This document shows, piece after piece, positions 14,645-27,234 of a stretch of 64,000 nt of DNA. The stretch spans positions 25,947,057 to 26,011,056 of the forward strand of contig CM119265.1 in NCBI GenBank assembly GCA_051294375.1, given 5' to 3'. The position numbers were made by a program, and so were the translations under genes. This DNA comes from Paraspadella gotoi (lineage: Eukaryota > Chaetognatha). The notes beneath the pieces are model-generated. The model worked only from the letters and a program-made list of their open reading frames with translations, had not been told where the DNA came from and ran no database searches. The first letter of the stretch is position 1. Every line of letters begins with the position of its first letter.

Positions 14645-17600
14645 TTAAGTCCTCAGCTCATTGACGACCAGCGGAACGCAAGGGAAGGTGTTCTGCGGCG
14701 ACATGATGCGGGCCACCATTTCCAGGAAATGATTGAAGTACTGAAAAACAAAATATGACGAAGGATTTATTTAATCAATCAGCTTGGTCCGATTACTCTT
14801 TGCTCTCCCGTCCTCTCTCGAATCATTTTTAACTCGAGCCTTAAGGCTAGTTTTCGTTTTTGTTTTTTTTTGTCTTTCTCATCCTTTTGACTCTTCGCCT
14901 ACTCTTTTTTTCTCTCCCCCCACCTTCGTCGCTCTATCCTCTTCTTCCTCGTTAATCTCCCCCACCTTCCTCCATTCACCCCCCCCCGCTTTCGCCACCT
15001 GTAGCGAGAATATGTGGTTGTTGCTTGGCGTGGAGACAAGGCTTTCGATCTCACTCACTCCCGGGTAAGTGTAGGATCCGATGAGGAGACCGAAAACGTT
15101 CGTCCGCAGCTTCAACTTGGCCGCTGTCGTTCGTACGTCTGCCGGGAGAGTCCGACGGGGGGGGAGGGGTGAGAAGATCGAAGTGTCTTATTTACAAAAT
15201 GGGAGGTATCGTCTCTAACTCGAAATGTACTTTCCACATCGTAACTACACAAACAACGGGATTCTTTTCTCTCTCACCCGCTCCGCAATTCGAAAGTCCG
15301 TCTGTCAGTACCAAAACGTCCTTGACGGATTTCCCATGTGGGCGCGCTCCTGATTTTATTTCGGGGGGGGGAGGGGAAGAACGTTGGAGATAGCGGAACT
15401 TCATACGATGATGAGCTAGAGACTTAATTTATATTAGTAGCATTTAAGTAAGTATTAAAACATTTCAGAAAAGTTTAAACTTTGCATTTTTAATGCTCGG
15501 ACAGGCTAAAATTACTATAATGGATGCGGGAAATTTTATTATCTGACTCCGGATATCGAGACAAACGAACTTGGTTTACGGTAACTGTAAAACTAACTCA
15601 GTAACTGTATTTGTATTCCGTCTGTCTCTTCGCGTTTCAAACTCAAAATCATCTACAGATACGTATACCTGACGAGGGATCCGAGAAAAGCTGCTCGGTC
15701 GCGAAGTGGAGCGCATCTCCGGTGCAGGTGGCGCCGCGCATTGGCTTCACTGATCGAATGGCGCCTTGCACGCCCTGGAAAACGAAAAAAAGCACATTCA
15801 GTTCTTTAACAAATAACATATATTTTGCCTCCAAAGTCTCATCTACCTTGAAAGCTTTACCTTTAAACACTTCACCCCCAAAACCTCTGTCACGATTTAC
15901 CTTCACCCCCAAAACCTTTTCTCATCACTAATCTCCCCACCCTATCTTTTATAAGTCCACCCTCCGCAAAACCTCGTCTCCAGACCCCTTCTCCGAACCC
16001 TCCTCTTCCCTGAAACTCTACCTCCAAACTTCTGCCTAACCTCAAAACCTTGTCTCAGAATTCACTCGGCTTATCTTCAAACCTTTTACCTTAAAACCTC
16101 ATCAACAAAACCTCTTCACAACCTCAAAAACTTGTTTCTGAACCCCCACCTCCACCCGTGAACCACGCCTCAAAACCCTCGCACCCGGGAATGGACCTGC
16201 AAGGAGAAATAATCGTCGAACTTAAAGTCGAGTCGAACTCGATGATCGAAGGTGACGAGGGCAACTCGATTCTCATTTTCCCCTCCGCCGATTCCGCCGC
16301 ATATCTTGCCCACCAACTCGGCCAACGCTTGCATCGTCTTGGCGAATTGGTCCTCCGTCAGACTTCCTGCCATTTGGAGGTGGGGGGGAAGGGGGCGAGT
16401 GGGGATTGGAGAGAGAGAGAGTGGGGGCATTTTAAGTTATTTTTCTTTTTGTTTACATCTAGTTCGTATTTGATTCTGAGGTTCAAACTGAAAAGTTAAA
16501 GATCGATTATAAATATAAATAAATAAAAGGAACGGAAGATGAAAAAAAGGAAAGGTAAGCAAATGATAAATTGAATTATTTTTAAAAGTAATTTTGAGTA
16601 AATTTAAAAAAATTGACTTCCGTCGTCTATCGATCGACGCTGATTTTTCGTTAAACTGCAACTTTCATCAAATTTCTATCCTCGATATCAGTTCATAGAA
16701 CTGAGTTCTATCTGTTAAACGATGTCAACTCTAAAACATCACAACAGGACTGTCTAATTCTATGTCTAATTCTGTCTAATTCTATGAATTTTTATTCCGT
16801 TTAAAATATAATCAAGTACTCAAATAGTAATATGTTTATTTTAAAAGCAGTAAAAATAAACTGTGACACGTGGCAATGATAATTAGATTTGAAAAAGGCA
16901 ATAGGAGAGCGAAATACGACCTCGTGAAACGTGAAGTCAAGTTTATAGGAAAATGGGAAAGGTCGCGCTTTGAGAATCGCATGTACCTACTTTTGTAATT
17001 TCTAAAAAAAATTAATTTAAAAAAAAAATTTGTTTTAATTTTTTTCATTGGTAGCCATGGTGTTATCCTTTCTTTATTTGCGATTTATATTTAGAGAAAA
17101 CAGTTTTTAATGAATTACAAAAAACGATTTTATTTGTACATATGCGAACATGTTTCGACTCTATTTTCGAGCCATCATAGAGTCCAAATAATATACAAAT
17201 AAAATCGTTGTTTGTAATTAAATAAAAACTTTTCTCAAAAAATTTTCATTTAATTTTAATTTAAAAAAAATTTATTTTAAAACAAGATTTGGAGGATCAA
17301 ACCCTGGTGAGAGGAGGATTTTATTGATTGTTTTTCAAAAAATTATTATTCAACAATATCAAATTTAAAAAATCTTCGCCCAAAGTAGTAGAAAAAAACA
17401 TTTCGTAAGTACGATTCTCAGAACGCTAGGTTAAAAAGCTGATGAACTTATCTAGGCCAAATATTAAAAAATATCAATAAATATAATCTTAAAATGCAAA
17501 ATATACATTTTAAACAATTCAATTACGCAAAAATCAATGTTGCATCTTTTATATTTTGGTTTTTGTTATCGATTTGTTTGTTTTTGTTTTCTTTGAGCAG

Positions 17601-20600
17601 GCAAGACTCATGTTGCTTAATTCTTGTGCATTTGTTTTTGAAATAAATAAAGCACTTTCAAAGCGTTGAATTGATAATTCAATATATCGTGGAGAAGGTT
17701 TTTTTATTCTCTTCTGCATGTAAGCAAACATTTTTCTATGTTCTACCAAAAGCTTCTTTCCAATAGACGATTTTTGTTTTTCCAAACCAATTTTTCCCTT
17801 TAACATTCGAAAATCAGATGCAAGATTGACTGTTTGAAAAAACTTTAAACTAAATCTAAACTACTTCTATTACCGTGAGATATGCGAGCGATATTACTAA
17901 ATACCGTTTTATATCGATCGAAAATAAATCGAAAATCTCCCAAATTCTTTTTCTCCTAGACATTAAGGCGGGCCAAAATTGAACACTTTTTTAACATCTC
18001 GTTCTCTTAAAATTTTTTTTTCCTTCTGCTTTTAAATCGATTTTCAATTCAACTTTTTAAATTAGTTGAGGCTTTTAAATATTTATTAATAATAATATAT
18101 AACAATGACAAATTAATTTGTTTTAGTTTTATATTTTAAGAACGGTTTCTTATAAAGCTTAAAATGTTAAATAAAAGTTAGTACTATAATTTTTTTAAAT
18201 TTTTATAATAAATTACTTAAAAATAGACAAAACTTCATCATTGACTGAAATTTATAGTTTTTTAAAATTTTTATCAATAAAACAAAAGAAATTTTTAAAA
18301 ATTATAATAATAACCTTTATCATACTTATAAAGCTTTATCAGAATCTATTAAAAAATATAAAAATTAAAATTTTTTAAAACTTTATATAGTAATAAAATA
18401 ATTTTTAAATGCTTCTGTGCGCTTATCTATAATAAATCTTAAAACTATTTTTATTTTTATGTTCTCTAACAGTTACTTTACTATTATCTATTTGAGAAAA
18501 CTTTTAGTTTTCAACTTGTTCCATTCTATAATTTTTTAAAACATTGTTTGCATAATTTAGATGGTAAAAATGTCAATCAGGTCACATAAACGAGCGTGAT
18601 GTGTCATGACATTTAGATTAATAATTTTTAAGTAATATAAAAATATTAATATGGCGTGATGGAACATTATCTTCAAAATACTAAAAACAATTAAAATGTC
18701 CTGAGCAAAGTGAGAATCGCTTACGCGGTTCACGAAATGTGCAAAGTTGAGCGGAACATTAATTATTTAATATTGAAATATTAAAGTTTGCCTTTTCACT
18801 CGCGTCTCTCTTGTAACGGAAACAAACGAAAAACTCCCTTTGATTACTATCTTGGATACCGATACAGTACAAATGATCTTTATTTGGCGCAATAAATAGC
18901 GAAAAAAAAATCAGTTCTGCCGTAACTCGCTCTTTTCATTACATTTCTTACTTTTTTTTTCCGAGTAGTCAGCTAGCCTAAATCCACCAAATATTACAGC
19001 AAACGCTTTCAAGCGATACAATTACCATAAAACGGTATTTTAAAGTTATAATTTTTGGCCAAAATGATGTAAAAATCGACTCAGTAATCTCCTTTTGGTC
19101 TGGCCTAATTTTCCCAGAAAGCCCTATTTATTCTTAAATTCAGAATTAGGTTAATTTTTTAAGTTAAAGATTGGGTTTAAGGTTAAGCTTAGGGATTAGG
19201 TTAAGGGTGAAGCCAGTTATTATGGTTAAGGATTATGTTAGTTATTAGGATTAGGGACTAGGATTTATGGCTAAGGGTTATAGTTATAAATTAGGCAATA
19301 GGGTTTAGGGTTAGGGTTCTGGATTAGGATAGAATTTGAGATTAAGATAAGATATTAAGGTTAGGTTATAATTTGAAGAATATATTTAGGTTAAATACTA
19401 AGGTTAAAATTAAATTCCGGGATAAAGTAACTGAAATAGGGCGCTCTGGGAAAAAGAGAACCCTCCTTTTAACAAATAATACCGAATTCCTTTTTTTTAA
19501 ATGACAAGATCGGTTCATCCAATGTGTTGAGCCGCACTGACTTTAATTTCACGTGTATTTCTCGTGACATGAAATGACATGACGCAACAAGAAATGACTA
19601 CATGATTACAATAATTTTTTTAGCTTATGTATTTTCTAAATTTTTTCTTTTATTCTTAATAGTTTTAGGTTTTCCTGAAGGCGGCGCTAGCAGTCCCTTT
19701 GATTTGAGGTTTTTTCAGTCTTATCAAATGAGCAACTATAGACAAATTATAACGCATTTTTAACATAAGAGGGACACACCGATGGACAGACATACCGACC
19801 GATCGAAAAGCGACTCATAGAGTTGCTCCGCTAGTACTGGCGGCGCAAACTAATTGTGTAATTTGATCACCACCCGCCGCCTTTGGTGCGACTCGGTTTC
19901 TGGCAGAACATCGCGGAGAAAACGGAGAAGAGGAGACCGAAGAGGAAGACGCCCGAGGGGACGATGGCCGGGTGGGCGAAGAAGAAGATGGTCAGGGAAG
20001 AGAACTTGGTAGGTTGAGTCAGAACCACCTTGGGTAAGGAGAGGTGAGGTCATCGATTAAATACCAATTTACGAGTCTATCGAGTGTCTAATTCATAAAT
20101 TTTAAATTCTTTTTTTTTTATTTTGAAAAAATTGTTGGAAAATTATTTTAGCTTTAGAAATAGAAGAAAAAAATTTTTTTTTAAAGATTTTTAAAGTTTT
20201 TTATTAAAAATTAAAAAGGTTTATTAAAATTGAGAGAAAAAGAAATAAAATTAATAAAAAAACTATAATATTTAAAAATTCTAACTTCAGCGTGAGTACA
20301 ATATTTTTTTATATACATTTTTGATATACATAAATCAAACCGAAACTAATTTTGGCTTATTTTTACATTCGCCGACCGGGATTTTGCGCTCGGTTATTTG
20401 TTTTTCGCTTCTTATGTTATGAGCAACATATAGAAATCTCTCTACGGAAAAATAAAAAAAAAGGGTAGAAAACGTTTTATTACAAATTGTATTTCAAAAC
20501 CTCCCCTTACCCTAACTACCCCTAATCCCTAACCACCCCTATCCCTAACCAGTAACCACCCTTAACCCAATTGCTAACCGTTTAAAAATTATAACATTTC

Positions 20601-21154
20601 ATTTCGTTACGTTATTTGTTTGAGGTGGAAAATGAATTGTTTGTTTACATCCGAGTTTTATTAAGAAATATATATTTCGGACATGTTTCGGCTACAATCA
20701 GCGCAAAAACGTATTGATTTGTGAAATAAATATTTTCAAGTTTGAAGAGAGAGAGAGAGTCTGTAAAAATATTTGTTTCACAAATCAATCAACCTGTCCG
20801 AAATTTATGTTTCATTTTCTACCAAAATCATGAAAATAGCAATTAAAATAAATTTAAAACAATTATTATTAATTATAAAATTATAAAATCTGTATTACTG
20901 CACAAAAAAGTGTATATTACTGCGCTGAGACTCGACGCTAGAGGGAAAACAAAATGAAATGGATTAACAAACCACCGACCGCTGGTACCTAAAGTTGGTT
21001 GCGGACGTCGAATAGTAAAGTTACCCCTAATTTTAATGGCTTGTTGATTGCTGTTTTTGATAATGAGAAAAAGGACAATAGACCTTATAATGGGACAGTC
21101 TGCACGAGCCCAGTGACCGTCCACGCTTCTTTTCAGCCAGGCCCGCGGCGTCAC

Positions 21155-21190
<36 letters not shown>

Positions 21191-23856
21191 ACATGACACC
21201 AATGAGGTCAGGATAAATCACGACATCACCTTCGCAAACGTAGCTCCCCTCATGAATCTTAGAGACGTTGCAGATTTGAAGGATGGAGCCGATCCTCCAA
21301 GTCGTCGTCCGCCCGTCGTCAGTCACGCCGTCCTGATTGGATGAGAAGGAGAATGACAAATAGAAACGCTTCAGTGATTAGTGAAGCTAGTAGCAAGTAA
21401 AGTAGCAAGTAAAGCTCGTAGACTTGCAGGGAGGAAGGCCTCAGGCCCCATGCGAACTTAGCCTGTCCAAAGTCAGGATAACTTATTTAAGGAACGACTG
21501 ATTAGTTTTTCCATTGTTTGAACCAATTTCATTAACCGCCCCCTCCACCCCCCCTCCCCTTTTCACCTTGAAACATCTCATGAGGGCGAAGGGGATTTCC
21601 TCAGTGACGTTGGGATTGTTGGCGTTGGCGGCGACGCCTCTCGCGCCGTCGACGCCGCACGCGTAGTAATCGCGCCGCTCCTTCTGCCACGTGATCGTAG
21701 CCGCGCGAAGTTCCGGGAAATAGTCGGCGCGGCAGTCCAGTTGGAACTGCGCCCCCAACTGGCAAAAGGATGTACGAGGATTAAGTGACAGTCCAGTTGG
21801 AACTGCGACTCCAACTCGTAATCAATGATGGTATTAGGATGGCAGGTGGCAAGTGATGTCAAACGGGCAAGTAGCAGTTATATGGACCTGCCAGCCAAGT
21901 AGGGAATCGATTGCTCTTGCAGCTTCACCTTGGTCTTGATCTCGTGCTCGTGTTCCAAGAGATTGTCCACCAACTCCGACTTGACGTCCTCCGGATCCTT
22001 GCAGTTCCTCTCTACGTCGCCGCCAGAGGTCGTCGCCGTCAAAATGGCGACGATCAAGATGGCGGCGATTCGGGCGACGGAGCCACCCTGGGAGTTGCGA
22101 GGCCCAAAAATGAGGAAGAAATACAACTAAAGTCTTGAGCTTATTTTCTCTCGTTTTTAGGTTAGGTATTAGGTTAAGCTTTCGGTTAGTAATGAGGGTT
22201 AGGTTTAACGGTTAGGGGTTACGGGTTAGTGTTTGATATAAGGAATTAGAGTTTAAGGTTCGATAAAGGACTAGGCTAGGGTTAAGGATTAGTCCAGGAA
22301 TTAAAAAAAACAGAAATGTGGCGATTATGAAAAAGAGAAAAGACTTTTTGATAGGACAGTCGGTAAATCTGTAAAATTACTTAGAAATGTTTGTAAATTA
22401 ATACAGGAACATTGAATAAAAGAATTAATAAAAATAACAATTTTTATTTTACCTCGTGGAAGGGCGAGGGTGGCGCCCGTCGTCTCATGTTATGTTTTTT
22501 TTTTAGTTTTCTTTTTTTTCTTTTTGCTTTGGTTTCCGGAGATGGAACGCGCGATCCGGGTCGTGAGTCAGAGGTGAAGGGGGGAAGGGACGAGACCAGG
22601 TCGGGGGTGGGGGCGAGAGGGAGAAAGGGGTTGTGGGGTTGAGAATTAGGGTCGAGGGGGGGAGGGTTTTGTGGTGGATGGGGCGGCGATCCTCGGTGGT
22701 AGAAAGGAGACTCGGTCACGTACGTACGGGCGGCGTGTAAACGGGTGAGTGCAAACGACGTGCGAACGGCTGCGTGCAAACGTGGCTCGCACGAGAAGAC
22801 GTAGTTAAATATTATTTAAAAATTAATTTAAAAGATCAGAAATTGAAGCTAGAAAACTAAACCAGGAGAACAGGTAAATTTTTTTTCTCGCTTTTGTTTG
22901 TTTATTTTTTTCTTCGTCCAAAAAATCGATTTTTTTTTCATCCGCGGGAAAAAGTGACAGGGAAGAGAGAGAGAGAGAGAGAAAGAGAGAGTCAACTTTA
23001 ATTCCAACTCCGAAAAAAGCAACAACGTCGATGAAAGGCAAACGCTAAAAATGCTCAGGTGAACTGGGAAGAAAAGGAGACCGAGTGATTGATTCCTCGC
23101 TTCAAGTTGTTATGGTTTCCTCTCATCCAAGTTTATATTAATTTTCAATTGTTTTATTTATCCCTTTGGGCACTCGTTTCGTTAGCTTTTCGTTTTGTTT
23201 CGTAGCGATTTGATGAATTAATTTGGTTTAGTTTCGTTTTATAGTATATAAACTATATATACTAAAATTTCGATTACCGTTTTCTCTTCCATATTCAGAC
23301 TGTGATCAAGAAAGGCACGGGTCATGAGTGTCGTTGTCGTTTTGTTTCCTAGTCAATGTTTCGTTTTGAGGCGAGAAAACAAAACGAAGAATCTCAAAAA
23401 AAAAAAAGAAAAAAGCTGAAGAAAAGAAGGAAGAAGCGAAGGTGAGTGAAGGCGGGCGAAGTTTAGACGATAAATGTTTACCTGAAATGGAGAAAGGTAA
23501 TCATTTTTATTAACTAAAATAGGCTATAAATATGTAATAAAACGTTCGCGAATTTCCCGTATCTCTGGTAGGACTCTTTGAAGACGGGTTATAATGATAA
23601 AAATCGGTGATGACACTAATGAGTGATGACTGATGCCACAGTTGACAACCGTAAAATCAGATTTGATAAATTTTTTTTGACGAAAAAAGAAAGTATTGAC
23701 TGCTGATTATCTGTCGGGTGGATAACATGCATGTAAGGCAAAAAAATATAAATATATTGTCCACCTCGAATTACAACAGAATACAAAAAGTGTCTGATAA
23801 GTCATGTTACTACTACTATTTCTAATCTCTCCTTCTCTCGGTCTCTTTCTTCTTCT

Positions 23857-23925
<69 letters not shown>

Positions 23926-25361
23926 CTCTCCACTCGTACTACAATCGCATCGCTGCTTTTTCTCTTCTCCCTCATTCTGGTGCGGTGCAATTGAAGAGAA
24001 CAAATACATCCACAAGGCTGCAACCCCAAGCGTTCCAAAGCACTTGTACCAATCTACTATTTATTAAATCTGACAGTCAAGAACCCTCGCACTCGAAATT
24101 TTCAAAGAAGAGAAGAAAAATGAAGATCCGACGCCAACTGAAACAATAAGAAACATGCAATGCCGTTGCCGACCTTTTAAATATAACCATCTGAAAAAAA
24201 AGGGACTACGACGACGACGACGACGACGACGACGCATCCTTGGCGGGCGACGATGACGAAGAGATCGATTGATACTTAGTTAACAATTGATAGCAATAAA
24301 TTGACAATTGATAGCAANNNNNNNNNNNNNNNNNNNNNNNNNNNNNNNNNNNNNNNNNNNNNNNNNNNNNNNNNNNNNNNNNNNNNNNNNNNNNNNNNNN
24401 NNNNNNNNNNNNNNNNNNNNNNNNNNNNNNNNNNNNNNNNNNNNNNNNNNNNNNNNNNNNNNNNNNNNNNNNNNNNNNNNNNNNNNNNNNNNNNNNNNNN
24501 NNNNNNNNNNNNNNNNNNNNNNNNNNNNNNNNNNNNNNNNNNNNNNNNNNNNNNNNNNNNNNNNNNNNNNNNNNNNNNNNNNNNNNNNNNNNNNNNNNNN
24601 NNNNNNNNNNNNNNNNNNNNNNNNNNNNNNNNNNNNNNNNNNNNNNNNNNNNNNNNNNNNNNNNNNNNNNNNNNNNNNNNNNNNNNNNNNNNNNNNNNNN
24701 NNNNNNNNNNNNNNNNNNNNNNNNNNNNNNNNNNNNNNNNNNNNNNNNNNNNNNNNNNNNNNNNNNNNNNNNNNNNNNNCAATTATTAAGCTAATATTTA
24801 ATAATTATAAAAACGGTAGATAAATCAAAACTGTTCTAAGAAAAATAAGATGTCTGTCAATGAAAAAATTATGATTTTTAGGTGATTTGTATATTTTTTT
24901 AAAACTAATTTATAAGTACATCATTTAAAACTAAAAAAAAAACTGAAAAAAATGACTATACATTGTACAATGCCCCATACCCAATTAGTCTTTTCCCACC
25001 CAGGCGACAGCGTGACTTAAAAGCGAATCTGAAAGATAACGAAGACTCGCGAAAGAAAAAGAAAAAAAAAAGGAAANNNNNNNNNNNNNNNNNNNNNNNN
25101 NNNNNNNNNNNNNNNNNNNNNNNNNNNNNNNNNNNNNNNNNNNNNNNNNNNNNNNNNNNNNNNNNNNNNNNNNNNNNNNNNNNNNNNNNNNNNNNNNNNN
25201 NNNNNNNNNNNNNNNNNNNNNNNNNNNNNNNNNNNNNNNNNNNNNNNNNNNNNNNNNNNNNNNNNNNNNNNNNNNNNNNNNNNNNNNNNNNNNNNNNNNN
25301 NNNNNNNNNNNNNNNNNNNNNNNNNNNNNNNNNNNNNNNNNNNNNNNNNNNNNNNNNNNNN

Positions 25362-25393
<32 letters not shown>

Positions 25394-26342
25394 GACTAAT
25401 GAGTAGAGGTCTAAGACCTGGAGTTATCGGCTACGTAGGCAATAATGGAAGCTTTGGTTTTATTTTGCAGATTCGCTTCTATCTACCGTTTTTATCGTTT
25501 TTTAGTCGGATCTTCTAATCCGCAGATTCCGACTCTATAATTCACATTGTCGGTCTGTTAATCAATTAATTAATAAATAATTAATCGGACAATTAATCAA
25601 TCTATTAATTATTCAATCAATCTATTTATTTAGTTATCTATAAATTAATTATTCAATCAATCAATTTATTTATAAATTAATTATTTAATCATTTAATCAA
25701 TCAATCAAGTCAATCGTTATCGGCATTATTGTCGTTGTCGCCATCATCGTCGTTTTTGCTTTTATCGTGGTAAGTGACGAAAAGATCTAAAAACAAACAT
25801 TTCAGACCAAATTAATTAATTTATTAATTAAATTATTATTTTAGTTTATATAGATTGTATTAATTAATAAATAATGATCGTGGGCAGATCCGACATCGTT
25901 TGCTCAATCTTGTTCTTTTAAAAAAAATTAAAATTTTAAAATATAATTAAAATTCTTTCAGGATATATAACTGAAAATATTATATATATAAATCTAATAT
26001 ATACATTTTTTTGGAGCGCGCAATGGTCATCGCGCTAAAGTCTACACAGTAACGGTAAACAGGCGATGGTCAGGTTGAAAAGAGGCGCGAATAAGTCAAT
26101 GTAAAAAAAAAGCAACGAAAACTTTTTTTCTTTAAATTATAAAATAAAGGCGTCCGTCCGTCTTCCTTCTCNNNNNNNNNNNNNNNNNNNNNNNNNTTGT
26201 TTATTGGGTTTGTTTTGCTTTCTTTTTCATAAAAACGATGAAGTTTCTCAAACTCGTTTGTATTTCGGGGTTTGTTGCATGATAAGTCGTTAACACGAGA
26301 GGGTAGGATGTGAGAGACGAGAGGAAGAGATGAGAGGAGAGC

Positions 26343-26388
<46 letters not shown>

Positions 26389-27186
26389 AAGAGAGAGAGA
26401 GAGAAGAGAGAGAAAGGAGAGAGAGAGAGAGAGAGAGAGAACTCTGCGAAAACACTCACAAAAGTGATAGAGGCTCTGAGAATGGGAGAAAAAAAAACTT
26501 TCTAGGCTGCGAAACTTACTTTCCTTTAAAAACTTAATTCCTTGAGACAGCAAAAAAATAATAACGACATTTACAATACAACATTATTTGAGGTATTGGG
26601 TTTATTTCTTTTTTCTACGACTATACAATAGACAATAAGAAATGATGTACATGTGAGTGAGATCTTCGGTTAAAAAAAAGTAATAAATAAAAAATTAATG
26701 TGAGGGATTTACATGTGATATGACGGGAAAAGAATGGGAAGAGATTTAAAAAAGTCTGTAGAATGAAAAGAAAAAATGCAATAGATGAATACACACCACA
26801 AGTGGAAATTAAAAAAAGTATCTATAACCGGGGGGGGAAAATATAACGAACTTAATTAGAAAAGGCTAATTCTGTTGATAGATTGATAATTAGTATTTTT
26901 GGGTGAATATTACTTGGTATCAAGAATTAAGTAACATATTAACCATGGCAACTTGGTTTATTTTTTGATTTGATACAAATACCTTTTCTTTCAATAACTT
27001 AAAAGTTTTGAGTAGCGATGAGAGAATAGAAAAAATGTGACAGGAATTTTGTTGTGTCTTATTAATATATTATTCTATAATTAAAGATGAGCACTGTCAC
27101 GAAAAACGTGTTGAGTAAAACGAATAAGGAATCACTGCGAAACTAGAAGGATAAAGCGCGAGGAGAGAGAGAGGCAACGATTGGAG

Positions 27187-27234
<48 letters not shown>

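Noticed and set aside
24276-24823. open frames of mostly X
   Set aside because: They run through N gaps and carry no information. The same applies to the frames across 25077, 35611, 37781, 62224 and 63148.
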